Part shown: positions 53,620-64,000 of the stretch, piece by piece | How positions within the stretch are numbered: the first letter of the stretch is position 1 | Layout of the letters: every line of letters begins with the position of its first letter | Assembly (NCBI GenBank): GCA_017420535.1 | Contig: JAFOIV010000027.1 | Location: 1 to 64,000 of the forward strand | Length of the DNA: 64,000 nt | From: Eubacterium sp. | Lineage (GTDB): Bacteria; Bacillota; Clostridia; Lachnospirales; Lachnospiraceae | Reading direction: 5' to 3' | The notes under the pieces: model-generated | What the model was told of the DNA's origin: nothing | Seen by the model: the letters and a program-made list of their open reading frames with translations, nothing else | Databases searched by the model: none | Made by a program: the position numbers and the translations under genes

Positions 53620-56600
53620 ATGAAAAAGTACAGAATGCATCCTATTAAATCTGGTAGAAGCATACGTATGAGTTTTTCCAACAAAAAAGAAGTGTTGGAA
53701 ATGCCAAATCTGATCGGCGTACAGGTAGACTCTTATAAGTGGTTTCTCGACGAGGGCTTAAAAGAAGCTTTCGACGACATATCACCTATAGTTGACTTTA
53801 CAGGTAAGCTGAGCCTTGAATTTGTGGATTATGAACTTTGCACAGATGATATCAAATACAGTATCGAAGAGTGCAAACAGAGAGATGCCACATATGCTGC
53901 ACCATTAAAGGTGAACGTACGTCTGCGCAATAGTGAGACTGGTGAGATCAATCAGCATGAAATCTTCATGGGTGATCTTCCTCTTATGACACAGACTGGT
54001 ACCTTCGTTATAAACGGAGCAGAAAGAGTAATCGTCAGCCAGTTGGTTCGTTCTCCTGGCATTTATTATGCAATGGATCACGATAAGACAGGTCTTCCAT
54101 TATATTCATGTACAGTTATTCCAAACAGAGGTGCATGGCTCGAGTATGAGACAGACTCAAATGGAATTTTCTGGGTACGTGTTGATAGAAATAGAAAGGT
54201 ACCTATCTCAGTGCTTCTTCGTGCACTTGGACTTGGTACAGACGAAGAAATTCTTGATCTTTTTGGAGATGAAGAAAAGCTTCGCGCAAGCTTTGAAAAG
54301 GATCCTTCAAAGACATATGAAGAAGGTCTCCTTGAACTTTATAAGAAGATGAGACCAGGCGAACCTCTCGCTGTTGAAAGTGCAGAAGGTCTCGTTAATG
54401 GTATGTTCTTCGATGCAAGAAGATATGATCTTGCAAAGGTAGGACGTTATAAATTCAATAAGAAACTCGCTTTAAAGAACCGCGTTAAGAACCTTATCCT
54501 TGCTGAGGACGTTATCGATCCTCTTACAGGTGAAGTTCTCTATGCTCAGGGTGAGATTCTTACAAGACATGCAGGTAAGAAGATTCAGGATGCTGCTGTT
54601 CCATATATCATGGTTCAGACAGATGAGAAGAATGTTAAGATTCTCTCTAACATGATGGTAGACATTAAGGCTTGGGTTTCTGATAAGCTTTCAGATGAAG
54701 ACTTAGAAGAACTTGGCATTGCTGAAGATGTTTATTATCCAGCACTTGAAAAGCTTCTTCTTGAATATGATGATGCTGAGGAACTTAAGGAAGAGATTAA
54801 GAAGAATATCAATGAACTTATTCCTAAGCACATTACTAAAGAAGATATTTTCGCTTCTATTAATTATAATATGCATCTTGAATATGGTATCGGTAACTCT
54901 GATGATATCGATCACCTTGGTAACAGACGTATCCGTTGTGTAGGTGAATTACTTCAGAATCAGTACCGTATCGGACTTTCAAGACTTGAAAGAGTAGTTC
55001 GTGAGCGTATGCAGACTCAGGATATTGAGACCATCACCCCACAGTCTCTGATCAACATTAAGCCTGTAACATCTGCAGTTAAGGAGTTCTTCGGATCTTC
55101 TCAGTTGTCACAGTTCATGGATCAGAACAACCCTCTTTCAGAACTTACACATAAGAGACGTCTTTCAGCCCTGGGTCCTGGTGGCCTTTCAAGAGATCGT
55201 GCCGGATTCGAAGTTCGAGACGTACATTATACTCACTATGGTAGAATGTGCCCTATCGAGACACCTGAAGGACCTAACATCGGTCTTATTAACTCTCTTG
55301 CTTCATATGCAAGAATTAATGAATATGGATTTATCGAAGCTCCTTATAGAAGAGTAGATAAAACAGATAAAGATCATCCTGTAGTTACAGATGAAGTTGT
55401 TTACATGACAGCTGATGAAGAGGATAACTACATTGTTGCTCAGGCTTCTGAGCCACTTGATGAGGAAGGACATTTCGAGAGAAATAATATCGCTGGTCGT
55501 TACAGAGATATTACATCTGAGTTCCCTAAGACAGATATCGACTATATGGACGTATCTCCTCGTATGGTATTCTCAGTTGCTACATCAATGATTCCATTCC
55601 TTCAGAACGACGATGCTAACCGTGCCCTCATGGGATCAAACATGCAGCGTCAGGCCGTACCTCTTCTTACAACTGATGCTCCTGTAGTTGATACAGGTAT
55701 TGCAGCTAAGGTTGCTAGAGACTCAGGAATCTGTGTTATTGCAAAGCGTGATGGTATCGTTGAAATATCATCAAGTGATAAGATCACAGTAAGAGCTGAT
55801 AACGGTGAGATTGATGAATATCCTGTTATCAAGTTTGCTAGAAGTAACCAGGGTAACTGCATGAACCAGAGACCTATCGTTAAGCGTGGCGATAAGATCA
55901 AAGCTGGTGATGTAATTGCTGATGGTCCTTCAACAAAGAACGGAGAACTTGCACTTGGTAAGAACCCTCTCATCGGTTTCTCAACTTGGGAAGGTTATAA
56001 CTACGAAGATGCTGTCCTCCTTTCAGAAAGACTTATTAAAGAAGATGTTTATACATCTGTACATATAGAAGAATATGAATGCCAGTCAAGAGATACAAAG
56101 CTTGGACCAGAAGAGATCACAAGAGACTTAGCAGGACTTGCTCAGGATGCTCTTAAGGATCTTGATGAAAATGGTATCATCCGTATCGGTGCTGAAGTAC
56201 GTGCCGGTGATATCCTTGTTGGTAAGGTTACTCCTAAGGGAGAAACAGAGCTTACAGCTGAAGAAAGACTCCTTCGTGCGATCTTCGGTGAGAAGGCCAG
56301 AGAAGTTAGAGATACATCTCTCAGAGTTCCTCACGGTGCTTACGGTATCATCATGGATACCAAGATCTTCACAAGAGAGAATGGCGATGAGCTTCCTCCT
56401 GGAGTAAATATGTCAGTTCGTGTTTATATTGCTCAGAAGAGAAAGATCTCTGTTGGTGATAAGATGGCCGGTCGTCACGGTAATAAGGGTGTCGTTTCAC
56501 GTGTACTCCCTGCTGAAGATATGCCATTCCTTCCTAACGGACGTCCTCTTGATATCGTACTTAACCCTCTGGGTGTTCCATCACGTATGAATATCGGACA

Positions 56601-57453
56601 GGTTCTTGAGCTTCACCTTGGACTTGCTTCACAGGTACTTGGTGTTAAGGTTTCAACACCAATATTCGATGGTGCAAACGAAGATGATATCACAGCAGCA
56701 CTTACATGCGCTAACGATTATGTAAATACAAGCTGGGAAGAATTTGAAGAAAAATACAAAGGCAAGATAAAGAAGGATACAATGCAGTATCTCTATGATC
56801 ACAGAGATCACAGAGCAGAATGGAAGGGTGTTCCTATTGATGAAAGTGGTAAGGTACAGCTCCGCGATGGACGTACAGGTGAACCACTTCCTGATAAGAC
56901 ATCTATCGGTTTCATGCATTACCTTAAACTCCATCACCTTGTTGACGATAAGATCCATGCTCGTTCAACAGGTCCATACTCACTTGTAACACAGCAGCCA
57001 CTTGGTGGTAAGGCTCAGTTCGGTGGACAGCGTTTCGGAGAAATGGAAGTTTGGGCACTTGAAGCTTACGGTGCTGCATATACTCTTCAGGAAATTCTTA
57101 CTGTTAAGTCTGATGATGTTACTGGACGTGTTAAGACATACGAAGCAATCATCAAGGGTGAGAATATACCTGAGCCAGGCGTACCTGAATCATTTAAGGT
57201 TCTCTTAAAAGAGTTCCAGGCATTAGGACTTGATGTAAGAGTTCTTGATGAGCAGGGTGATGAAGTTGTATTCGGCGAAGCAGAAGAATACGACAAAGAA
57301 ACAAGAAAGATGCTTGAGGGTGACAATAAGTTCACAGGCGATCTTGCTGAAAATGGATTTAGCGAGATTGACGAAAATGATGAGTTATCAGAACTTGAGA
57401 GTGATCCAGAAGACGATCTTGTTGATGACGACTATACTGATGATGAGAATTAA
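53620..57453 (+). CDS. rpoB: RNA polymerase beta subunit
   Basis: A 1277-residue beta subunit. The frame is open upstream to 53560, but [20 protein letters not shown] at ATG 53620 matches the usual clostridial start, with AAGGGG 12 nt ahead. The rifampicin region is visible around [22 protein letters not shown], with DQ and HKRR intact (wild-type pattern), and the catalytic [12 protein letters not shown] block. An acidic C-terminal tail ([13 protein letters not shown]) is normal in this family. rpoC starts 20 nt later. Confidence 0.98.
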   Translation: MKKYRMHPIKSGRSIRMSFSNKKEVLEMPNLIGVQVDSYKWFLDEGLKEAFDDISPIVDFTGKLSLEFVDYELCTDDIKYSIEECKQRDATYAAPLKVNVRLRNSETGEINQHEIFMGDLPLMTQTGTFVINGAERVIVSQLVRSPGIYYAMDHDKTGLPLYSCTVIPNRGAWLEYETDSNGIFWVRVDRNRKVPISVLLRALGLGTDEEILDLFGDEEKLRASFEKDPSKTYEEGLLELYKKMRPGEPLAVESAEGLVNGMFFDARRYDLAKVGRYKFNKKLALKNRVKNLILAEDVIDPLTGEVLYAQGEILTRHAGKKIQDAAVPYIMVQTDEKNVKILSNMMVDIKAWVSDKLSDEDLEELGIAEDVYYPALEKLLLEYDDAEELKEEIKKNINELIPKHITKEDIFASINYNMHLEYGIGNSDDIDHLGNRRIRCVGELLQNQYRIGLSRLERVVRERMQTQDIETITPQSLINIKPVTSAVKEFFGSSQLSQFMDQNNPLSELTHKRRLSALGPGGLSRDRAGFEVRDVHYTHYGRMCPIETPEGPNIGLINSLASYARINEYGFIEAPYRRVDKTDKDHPVVTDEVVYMTADEEDNYIVAQASEPLDEEGHFERNNIAGRYRDITSEFPKTDIDYMDVSPRMVFSVATSMIPFLQNDDANRALMGSNMQRQAVPLLTTDAPVVDTGIAAKVARDSGICVIAKRDGIVEISSSDKITVRADNGEIDEYPVIKFARSNQGNCMNQRPIVKRGDKIKAGDVIADGPSTKNGELALGKNPLIGFSTWEGYNYEDAVLLSERLIKEDVYTSVHIEEYECQSRDTKLGPEEITRDLAGLAQDALKDLDENGIIRIGAEVRAGDILVGKVTPKGETELTAEERLLRAIFGEKAREVRDTSLRVPHGAYGIIMDTKIFTRENGDELPPGVNMSVRVYIAQKRKISVGDKMAGRHGNKGVVSRVLPAEDMPFLPNGRPLDIVLNPLGVPSRMNIGQVLELHLGLASQVLGVKVSTPIFDGANEDDITAALTCANDYVNTSWEEFEEKYKGKIKKDTMQYLYDHRDHRAEWKGVPIDESGKVQLRDGRTGEPLPDKTSIGFMHYLKLHHLVDDKIHARSTGPYSLVTQQPLGGKAQFGGQRFGEMEVWALEAYGAAYTLQEILTVKSDDVTGRVKTYEAIIKGENIPEPGVPESFKVLLKEFQALGLDVRVLDEQGDEVVFGEAEEYDKETRKMLEGDNKFTGDLAENGFSEIDENDELSELESDPEDDLVDDDYTDDEN

Positions 57454-57473
57454 TCGAGAGGAGAGAAAGAAAG

Positions 57474-60400
57474 ATGGCAAATATTCCAGACGTAGAGCAG
57501 GAACAACCTATTAATTTTGATGCTATCAAGATTGGTCTTGCCTCCCCTGACAGAATCAGAGAATGGTCTTTTGGTGAAGTTAAGAAGCCTGAGACTATCA
57601 ACTATAGAACATTAAAGCCTGAAAGAGACGGTCTTTACTGCGAGCGCATTTTCGGTCCTACAAAGGACTGGGAATGCCACTGCGGTAAGTATAAGAAAAT
57701 CCGTTTCAAGGGCATTATCTGTGACAGATGTGGTGTTGAAGTTACAAAGTCAAGCGTACGTCGTGAGCGTATGGGACACATTGAACTTGCTGCTCCTGTT
57801 TCACATATTTGGTACTTCAAAGGTATACCAAGCCGTATAGGTCTTTTACTTGACTTATCTCCACGTGTACTTGAGAAGGTAATCTATTTCGGTGCTTATA
57901 TCATCCTTGATCCAGGCGATACAGATCTTCATGAGAAGGATGTTATCACAGATGCTGAATTCCGTGAGGCACAGGATAAGTTCGGTTTTGGATCATTCAG
58001 AGCCGGAATGGGTGCTGAGGCAATCAAGGAACTCCTTGAGAAGGTTAACTTAGAGGAAGAATCAGTTAATCTTAAGGAAGAGCTTGAAACAGCTTCAGGA
58101 CAGAAGAAAGCTAAGATCATCAAGAAGCTTGAAGTTGTTGAAGCATTTAGAAATTCAGACAACAAGCCAGAATGGATGATCATGGATGTTGTACCTGTAC
58201 TTCCACCAGACTTAAGACCTATGGTACAGCTTGATGGTGGCAGATTTGCAACATCAGACCTTAATGATCTTTACAGAAGAATCATTAACAGAAATAACAG
58301 ATTAAAGAAGCTCCTTGAGCTTAATGCTCCTGAGATCATCGTACGTAACGAAAAGCGTATGCTTCAGGAAGCAGTAGATGCACTTATTGACAATGGCCGT
58401 CATGGTCGTGCCGTTACAGGACCTGGTAACAGAGCTCTTAAGTCACTTTCAGACATGCTTAAAGGTAAGCAGGGTAGATTCCGTCAGAATCTTCTTGGTA
58501 AGCGTGTTGACTACTCAGGACGTTCAGTTATCGCAGTAGGACCTAACCTTAAGATTTACCAGTGTGGTCTTCCTAAGGAAATGGCAGTTGAACTCTTCAA
58601 GCCTTTCGTTATGAGAGAACTTACAAAGAGAGGCCTTTCAAATAACATTAAGGCAGCTAAGAAGAGCGTAGAGAGACTTGAGCCACAGGTTTGGGATATC
58701 CTTGAAGATGTTATCAAGGAGCACCCAGTTATGTTAAACCGTGCCCCTACACTTCACAGACTTGGTATTCAGGCATTCGAGCCTGTACTTGTTGAAGGTA
58801 GAGCTATCAGACTTCACCCACTCGTATGTACAGCCTTCAATGCTGACTTCGACGGTGACCAGATGGCCGTTCACCTTCCACTTTCTGTTGAGGCTCAGGC
58901 TGAGTGCAGATTCCTTATGCTTTCATCTAACAACCTCCTTAAGCCTGCCGATGGTGGTGTAGTATCAGTTCCTTCACAGGATATGGTACTTGGTATCTAT
59001 TACCTCACTAACGACAAATATAAGGAAATTGAAGCATCAGAGGATGAGATCAAGAAGACATACTCTCTTGATAATGAACATGAGAACATCGAAGCTATCC
59101 AGAAGGATATCGAAGATGGTGTTATCAATTCACATGATATAATCAAGGTTCGTGTTGAGAAGAAGAGATCTAAAGATGGTAAGAATACTTACTATAAAGA
59201 TATCATCAGCACACCTTATGACATGGTTGGTAGAAGATATAAGAATCTTAATCGTGCATATCTTGCATTTGAGAATAAAGAGATCACTCTTCAGCAGCCA
59301 ATCTATATTGAGAAATCAGCTGTAGCTGAAGATGGAACAGAGATTACCGGAATGGTAAGAACAACTCTTGGTAAGCTTCTCTTTAACGAGATCATTCCTC
59401 AGGACCTTGGTTTTGTTGATAGATCAGATAAGAAGCAGATCCTTGAGCCAGAAGTTAACTTCCATGTTGGTAAGAAGAACTTAAAGAAGATTCTTGATAA
59501 ATGTATCAATCTTCATGGTTCAACAAAGACTGCAGAAGTACTTGATAACGTTAAGGCTATCGGTTACAGATATTCAACACTTTCAGGTATCACAGTTTCT
59601 GTAGCAGACATGACTGTTCCAGAAAGCAAGAAGGATATTCTTGATGAGGCACAGGACGTTGTAGATAAGATCACAGAGTTCTATAACATTGGTTTCCTTA
59701 CTGATGAAGAAAGATATAAGTCAGTAGTAAGAACATGGGAGAAAGCCGACTCAACTCTTACAAAGGCACTCCTTGATGGTCTTGATAAATATAATAACAT
59801 TTACATGATGGCTGACTCAGGTGCCCGTGGTTCTGATCAGCAGATTAAACAGCTTACTGGTATGCGTGGTCTGATGGCCGATACAACTGGTAGAACAATC
59901 GAACTTCCTATCAAGTCAAACTTCCGTGAAGGTCTTGACGTACTGGAGTACTTTATGTCAGCTCACGGTGCTCGTAAGGGTCTTTCAGATACAGCTCTTC
60001 GTACAGCCGACTCTGGTTACCTTACACGTAGACTTGTAGACGTATCACAGGATCTTGTTATCAGACAGCCTGATTGTTCAATTGGAAAACCAATTCCAGG
60101 TATGTATGTACAGACATTTATGGAAGGCGACGAACTTATCGAGTCATTCCAGGAGCGTATCACAGGTCGTTATACAGCAGTTGATGTATATACAGCTGAT
60201 GGTGAAAGAATCGTTAAAGCAAATCATATGATTACACCTGCAAGAGCAGCTCGTATCGTAAATGAAGGTGTTGATGAAAATGGTGTTCCTTACTTCGATG
60301 AAGAAAAGGGAGCATGCAGAAGAGATGCTAAGTTAAAGATAAGAACAATCCTTACATGTAAGTGCCGCGTTGGTATCTGTGCTAAGTGTTACGGTGCGAA

Positions 60401-61355
60401 TATGGCAACTGGTCAGGCAGTACAGGTTGGTGAAGCAGTTGGTATCATTGCCGCTCAGTCAATCGGTGAACCTGGTACACAGCTTACTATGAGAACATTC
60501 CATACTGGTGGTGTTGCCGGTGGGGATATTACACAGGGTCTTCCTAGAGTAGAAGAAATTTTCGAAGCTCGTAAGCCAAAGGGTGTTGCTATAGTTACTG
60601 AAAATGCTGGTAAGGTACATCTTATCGAAGCTAAGGATTCAGCTAAGAAGTTAAGAGAAGTAATCGTTACAGATCCTAAGACTGGTGAAGAGAAGTCTTA
60701 TCCAATCCCTTATGGATCACGTATCAAAGTACATGAAGATGATGTACTTGAAGCTGGTGACGTTCTTACAGAAGGTTCAGTTAACCCACATGATATCTTT
60801 AGAATCAAAGGTATCGACGCCGTTGAAGATTATATGCTCCGCGAAGTACAGCGAGTATATCGTATGCAGGGTGTTGAAATCTCTGATAAGCATATCGAGG
60901 TTATCGTTCACCAGATGTTAAAGAAGTCAAGAGTAGAAGATAGTGGTGATTCAGAATATCTTCCAGGAACATTTGTTGACAATCTTGATCTTGAGAATGC
61001 CAACGAAATTCTTGAAGCAGAAGGTAAGAGACTTGCTACATCAGAGCGTGTACTTCTTGGTATCACAAAAGCTTCTCTTGCAACAAACAGCTTCCTTTCA
61101 GCAGCATCATTCCAGGAGACAACAAGAGTTCTTACAGATGCAGCTATCAAAGGTAAGATCGATCCACTTCAGGGTCTTAAAGAGAACGTACTTATCGGTA
61201 AACTTATTCCTGCTGGTACAGGTCTTAAGAGATATCGTTCAGTTAAACTGGATTCAGAATATGTTGATGATATCGAAGGCATTGAGAATGCAGAGGTTTA
61301 CTCAGATGAGATAGTAGATGATTCTCAGGACGAGGAATTCGGATCAGAAGAGTAA
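57474..61355 (+). CDS. rpoC: RNA polymerase beta' subunit
   Basis: A 1293-residue beta' subunit. The N-terminal zinc site is [20 protein letters not shown], the Mg-binding triad is [12 protein letters not shown], and a second zinc site [13 protein letters not shown] is near residue 965. The trigger-loop and bridge-helix region is intact. GAGAGGAG precedes the ATG. Its transcript runs into the hairpin near 61400, which overlaps the rpsL promoter region. Confidence 0.98.
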   Translation: MANIPDVEQEQPINFDAIKIGLASPDRIREWSFGEVKKPETINYRTLKPERDGLYCERIFGPTKDWECHCGKYKKIRFKGIICDRCGVEVTKSSVRRERMGHIELAAPVSHIWYFKGIPSRIGLLLDLSPRVLEKVIYFGAYIILDPGDTDLHEKDVITDAEFREAQDKFGFGSFRAGMGAEAIKELLEKVNLEEESVNLKEELETASGQKKAKIIKKLEVVEAFRNSDNKPEWMIMDVVPVLPPDLRPMVQLDGGRFATSDLNDLYRRIINRNNRLKKLLELNAPEIIVRNEKRMLQEAVDALIDNGRHGRAVTGPGNRALKSLSDMLKGKQGRFRQNLLGKRVDYSGRSVIAVGPNLKIYQCGLPKEMAVELFKPFVMRELTKRGLSNNIKAAKKSVERLEPQVWDILEDVIKEHPVMLNRAPTLHRLGIQAFEPVLVEGRAIRLHPLVCTAFNADFDGDQMAVHLPLSVEAQAECRFLMLSSNNLLKPADGGVVSVPSQDMVLGIYYLTNDKYKEIEASEDEIKKTYSLDNEHENIEAIQKDIEDGVINSHDIIKVRVEKKRSKDGKNTYYKDIISTPYDMVGRRYKNLNRAYLAFENKEITLQQPIYIEKSAVAEDGTEITGMVRTTLGKLLFNEIIPQDLGFVDRSDKKQILEPEVNFHVGKKNLKKILDKCINLHGSTKTAEVLDNVKAIGYRYSTLSGITVSVADMTVPESKKDILDEAQDVVDKITEFYNIGFLTDEERYKSVVRTWEKADSTLTKALLDGLDKYNNIYMMADSGARGSDQQIKQLTGMRGLMADTTGRTIELPIKSNFREGLDVLEYFMSAHGARKGLSDTALRTADSGYLTRRLVDVSQDLVIRQPDCSIGKPIPGMYVQTFMEGDELIESFQERITGRYTAVDVYTADGERIVKANHMITPARAARIVNEGVDENGVPYFDEEKGACRRDAKLKIRTILTCKCRVGICAKCYGANMATGQAVQVGEAVGIIAAQSIGEPGTQLTMRTFHTGGVAGGDITQGLPRVEEIFEARKPKGVAIVTENAGKVHLIEAKDSAKKLREVIVTDPKTGEEKSYPIPYGSRIKVHEDDVLEAGDVLTEGSVNPHDIFRIKGIDAVEDYMLREVQRVYRMQGVEISDKHIEVIVHQMLKKSRVEDSGDSEYLPGTFVDNLDLENANEILEAEGKRLATSERVLLGITKASLATNSFLSAASFQETTRVLTDAAIKGKIDPLQGLKENVLIGKLIPAGTGLKRYRSVKLDSEYVDDIEGIENAEVYSDEIVDDSQDEEFGSEE

Positions 61356-61366
61356 AAAATTAATAC

Positions 61367-61395
61367 TTGACACATTTTGCTGTCAAATATATAAT
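61367..61395 (+). promoter_or_regulatory. Perfect-consensus promoter for rpsL-rpsG-fusA
   Basis: TTGACA, exactly 17 nt, TATAAT, starting 11 nt after the rpoC stop. Confidence 0.85.
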
Positions 61396-61398
61396 GTT

Positions 61399-61430
61399 AA
61401 GGCATGCGTTAGAATTAGCGCATGCCTTTT
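61399..61430 (+). terminator. Hairpin at the rpoC end / rpsL 5' end
   Basis: AAGGCATGCG pairs with CGCATGCCTT, followed by TT. It could terminate rpoC transcripts; transcripts from the overlapping promoter would start inside it. A second hairpin (TCTATAAAG/CTTTATAGA) follows at about 61435-61465. Confidence 0.6.
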
Positions 61431-61490
61431 AAAGTCTATAAAGATGGTTAGCTTTATAGAAGACTATTATTAAGAATCGGAGGTGAAATC

Positions 61491-61910
61491 ATGCCAACAT
61501 TTAACCAGTTAGTAAGAAGCGGAAGAGAGACATCTGTTAAGAAGTCTACTGCACCTGCACTTCAGAGAGGATTTAACTCACTTAAGAAGAAGCCTACAGC
61601 ATCAAATGCTCCTCAGAAGAGAGGTGTTTGTACAGCTGTTAAGACTGCAACTCCTAAGAAGCCTAACTCAGCTCTTCGTAAGATCGCGAGAGTACGTCTT
61701 TCAAACGGAATCGAAGTTACTAGCTATATCCCAGGTGAAGGTCACAACCTTCAGGAGCATAGCGTAGTTCTTATCCGTGGTGGAAGAGTTAAGGACTTAC
61801 CTGGTACAAGATACCACATCATCAGAGGTACTCTTGATACAGCAGGTGTTGCTAAGAGACGTCAGGCACGTTCTAAGTATGGTGCTAAGCGTCCTAAGGA
61901 TGCTAAATAA
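61491..61910 (+). CDS. rpsL: 30S ribosomal protein S12
   Basis: A 139-residue S12, the decoding-centre protein. The accuracy loops [15 protein letters not shown] and [18 protein letters not shown] are wild-type (Lys in PKKPNS, so streptomycin-sensitive type). CGGAGGTG precedes the ATG. First gene of the str operon. Confidence 0.98.
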   Translation: MPTFNQLVRSGRETSVKKSTAPALQRGFNSLKKKPTASNAPQKRGVCTAVKTATPKKPNSALRKIARVRLSNGIEVTSYIPGEGHNLQEHSVVLIRGGRVKDLPGTRYHIIRGTLDTAGVAKRRQARSKYGAKRPKDAK

Positions 61911-61960
61911 GCTTTAATAAGCTAAAAGATCCATACTACAGATAATCTCACAATTTAGAA

Positions 61961-62085
61961 GTGCTGGTTATGGCATGAATTCATTTGATCGGGAAATCTC
62001 CCGGGAGGCTGTATATTCTTATACAGCCGGATAAATTTTAGCCACTATACAGCACGTACACACTAATCTAATTTAGCGTGAGTAC
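61961..62085 (+). promoter_or_regulatory. Multi-branched RNA structure between rpsL and rpsG
   Basis: The 209-nt gap holds a closed structure. GTGCTG/CAGCAC (61961-61966, 62050-62055) and TGGC/GCCA (61971-61974, 62041-62044) form an outer stem. Inside are CGGGA/TCCCG (61990-62003) and GGCTGTATA/TATACAGCC (62007-62028). A further hairpin closed by GTAC/GTAC (62056-62085) follows. S7 is a known autoregulator of this operon in other bacteria; a role as an r-protein-binding leader is inference. Confidence 0.6.
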
Positions 62086-62119
62086 CTAAGAATTAATTTT
62101 TATTAAGGAGGGAAGAACC

Positions 62120-62590
62120 GTGCCACGTAAAGGACATATCGCAAAGAGAGACGTGTTACCAGATCCAATTTATAATAGCAAGGTAGTTACACGTCTTATC
62201 AATACTATCATGTTAGATGGTAAGAAGGGCGTTGCCCAGAAGATCGTATACGGTGCATTCAACCGTATACAGGAACAGACAGGTAAGGAACCTGTAGAAG
62301 TATTTGAGGCAGCTATGAACAATGTTATGCCTCAGCTCGAAGTTAAGGCAAGACGTATCGGTGGTGCTACATATCAGGTACCTGTAGAAGTAAGACCTGA
62401 TAGAAGACAGGCTCTCGGACTTCGTTGGCTTACAATTTTCTCAAGACAGAGAACAGAGAAGACAATGGAAGAGAGACTTGCACTCGAACTTATCGATGCA
62501 TCTAACAATACTGGCGCATCTGTAAAGAGAAAAGAAGAGATGCACAGAATGGCAGACGCAAACAAGGCATTTGCTCATTACAGATTCTAA
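62120..62590 (+). CDS. rpsG: 30S ribosomal protein S7
   Basis: A 156-residue S7, primary 16S rRNA binder of the 30S head. Conserved [22 protein letters not shown] start, with GTG as start codon and AAGGAGGG ahead. [19 protein letters not shown] and [24 protein letters not shown] blocks are in place. fusA follows after 52 nt. Confidence 0.98.
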   Translation: MPRKGHIAKRDVLPDPIYNSKVVTRLINTIMLDGKKGVAQKIVYGAFNRIQEQTGKEPVEVFEAAMNNVMPQLEVKARRIGGATYQVPVEVRPDRRQALGLRWLTIFSRQRTEKTMEERLALELIDASNNTGASVKRKEEMHRMADANKAFAHYRF

Positions 62591-62642
62591 TTGTTTCTGT
62601 TATTGCTAAATCTTTTTATTTTAAAATAAGGAGGGAAAAACC

Positions 62643-64000
62643 TTGGCTGGAAGAGAATGTCCATTAGAGAGAACTCGTAATATCGGTATCATGGCTCACA
62701 TCGATGCTGGTAAGACAACTCTCACAGAAAGAATTCTTTATTACACAGGTGTAAACTACAAGATTGGTGAAACCTATGAAGGTACTGCTACTATGGACTG
62801 GATGGAGCAGGAACAGGAAAGAGGTATCACAATCACATCAGCCGCTACAACATGTCATTGGACAGAGCAGTGGCAGAATAAACCAAAGCCAGGAGCACTT
62901 GATCACCGTATCAATATCATCGATACTCCAGGCCACGTTGACTTCACAGTTGAAGTTGAGCGTTCACTCCGTGTACTCGATGGCGCTGTAGGCGTATTCG
63001 ATGCAAAGGGTGGTGTTGAGCCTCAGTCAGAAAATGTATGGCGTCAGGCTGACACATATCACGTACCACGTATGGCATTCGTTAATAAGATGGATATACT
63101 TGGTGCTGATTTCTACAATACAGTTAGTGAAATTCATACAAAGCTCGGTAAGAAGCCAGTTGTTGTTGATATTCCTATCGGTAAAGAAGATTATTTCGAA
63201 GGTATCATCGATCTTTTCGAAATGAAAGCATATATTTATAACGATCATGAGGGTAAGGATATTTCTATCGTTGATATCCCTGATGATTACAAGGATCAGG
63301 CAGAAGAGTGGCATACAAAGCTTGTTGAAAGCTGCTGCGAACTTGATGATGATCTTATGATGGCTTACCTTGACGGTGAGGAACCATCAATTGATGAATT
63401 AAAGGCTGCCCTTCGTAAGGGTACTTGTGCTGACATCCAGGACGCTGCAGGTGAGAAGGACAGAATCATCCCTGTACTTTGCGGATCTGCTCATCAGAAC
63501 AAGGGTATCCAGAAGCTTCTTGATGCTGTTGTTGAATTCATGCCAGCTCCTACAGACATCCCTGATATCAAGGGTGTTGATATGGATGGAAATGAAGTTG
63601 AGAGACATTCAAGTGATGAGGAACCATTCTCAGCTCTTGCATTCAAGATCGCTGCTGACCCATTCGTAGGTAAGCTTGCATATATCCGTGTTTACTCAGG
63701 TAAACTTGCTTCAGGATCATATGTACTTAATGCTTCAAAAGATAAGAAGGAACGTGTAGGACGTATCGTTCAGATGCACGCTAACAAGAGACAGGAAATC
63801 GATACTGTATACTCAGGTGATATCGCAGGTGTTGTAGGTCTTAAGGTTACAACAACAGGTGATACAATCTGTGATGAAGCTCATCCAGTTATCCTTGAGT
63901 CTATGGAATTCCCAGATCCTGTTATTGAACTTGCCGTTGAGCCAAAGTCTAAGGACGCTCAGGGTAAGCTTGTTGACGCTCTTCAGAAACTTGCTGAAGA
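62643..64000 (+). CDS. fusA: Elongation factor G, 3' end outside window
   Basis: The frame opens at TTG 62643, 7 nt after AAGGAGGG, and stays open to the window end (about 452 codons visible). The start [20 protein letters not shown] is typical EF-G. G-domain motifs are AHIDAGKTT (G1), DTPGHVDF (G3) and NKMD (G4). It drives ribosome translocation. No ATG near the start gives a better fit, so a TTG start is real here. Confidence 0.95.
   Translation, partial: MAGRECPLERTRNIGIMAHIDAGKTTLTERILYYTGVNYKIGETYEGTATMDWMEQEQERGITITSAATTCHWTEQWQNKPKPGALDHRINIIDTPGHVDFTVEVERSLRVLDGAVGVFDAKGGVEPQSENVWRQADTYHVPRMAFVNKMDILGADFYNTVSEIHTKLGKKPVVVDIPIGKEDYFEGIIDLFEMKAYIYNDHEGKDISIVDIPDDYKDQAEEWHTKLVESCCELDDDLMMAYLDGEEPSIDELKAALRKGTCADIQDAAGEKDRIIPVLCGSAHQNKGIQKLLDAVVEFMPAPTDIPDIKGVDMDGNEVERHSSDEEPFSALAFKIAADPFVGKLAYIRVYSGKLASGSYVLNASKDKKERVGRIVQMHANKRQEIDTVYSGDIAGVVGLKVTTTGDTICDEAHPVILESMEFPDPVIELAVEPKSKDAQGKLVDALQKLAE

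Overview
The window is AT-rich, densely coded DNA from a low-GC Gram-positive anaerobe. A member of the Clostridia, family Lachnospiraceae (Butyrivibrio or Pseudobutyrivibrio-like), fits best. The evidence is two T-box leaders with intrinsic terminators, an L10 leader, a likely Firmicute-type 6S RNA, PPi-type phosphofructokinase residues, ferredoxin-linked indolepyruvate oxidoreductase, a transamidation route to Asn/Gln-tRNA, strong AGGAGG ribosome binding sites and near-consensus sigma-A promoters. No phage, transposase, plasmid or CRISPR genes were seen, so this is mostly core chromosome.

Layout. 1-3.0 kb: the 3' part of a tRNA-Phe gene, a DUF951 gene, the rpsF-ssb-rpsR operon and dapL. 3.0-8.5 kb: a CDP-dideoxyhexose pair (rfbG, rfbH), then an SPFH protein with a 21-bp coding repeat and its zinc-ribbon membrane partner. 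8.5-15.4 kb: a Asp T-box, aspS, gatCAB and a polyprenyl-phosphate sugar transferase. 15.4-21.5 kb: an LCP cell-wall ligase, PPi-phosphofructokinase, a likely 6S RNA, a SpoIID-like protein and a YihY membrane protein. 21.5-33 kb: gltX (minus), an Rrf2 regulator, a novel acidic membrane protein, a Phe T-box with pheST, queA, a membrane glycerophosphodiesterase and an amidase-like lipoprotein lacking most catalytic residues. 33-40.6 kb: a SleB-like wall hydrolase behind a WalR-type operator, a flavodoxin-like gene in an atypical segment, arginine genes (argG minus; argJ, argB plus), a ComEA-like lipoprotein and an orphan WalR-like response regulator. 40.8-44.8 kb: iorA-iorB-acyl-CoA ligase. 44.8-45.7 kb: a gene-free stretch with a candidate small RNA and a striking palindrome/repeat element. 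45.7-49.5 kb: an ABC exporter whose permease is fused to a CPBP protease, plus a GH25 lysozyme. 49.5-64 kb: L10 leader, rplJL, then a c-di-GMP gene interrupting the usual block, then rpoBC, rpsL, rpsG and the start of fusA.

How the genes work together. The aaRS genes form a coherent set: an AspRS that looks non-discriminating, GluRS and GatCAB together can make Asn-tRNA and Gln-tRNA by transamidation. Several genes serve the cell envelope (sugar transferase, LCP, SpoIID, SleB-like hydrolase, GH25, GDPD), and a WalR-like regulator in the same window may control at least the SleB-like gene. No single spectacular unknown system is evident. The best candidates for new biology are the degenerate amidase next to a WalR-boxed hydrolase, the folded RNA between rpsL and rpsG, a possible attenuator ahead of rpoB, and the palindrome/repeat element at 45.2-45.55 kb.
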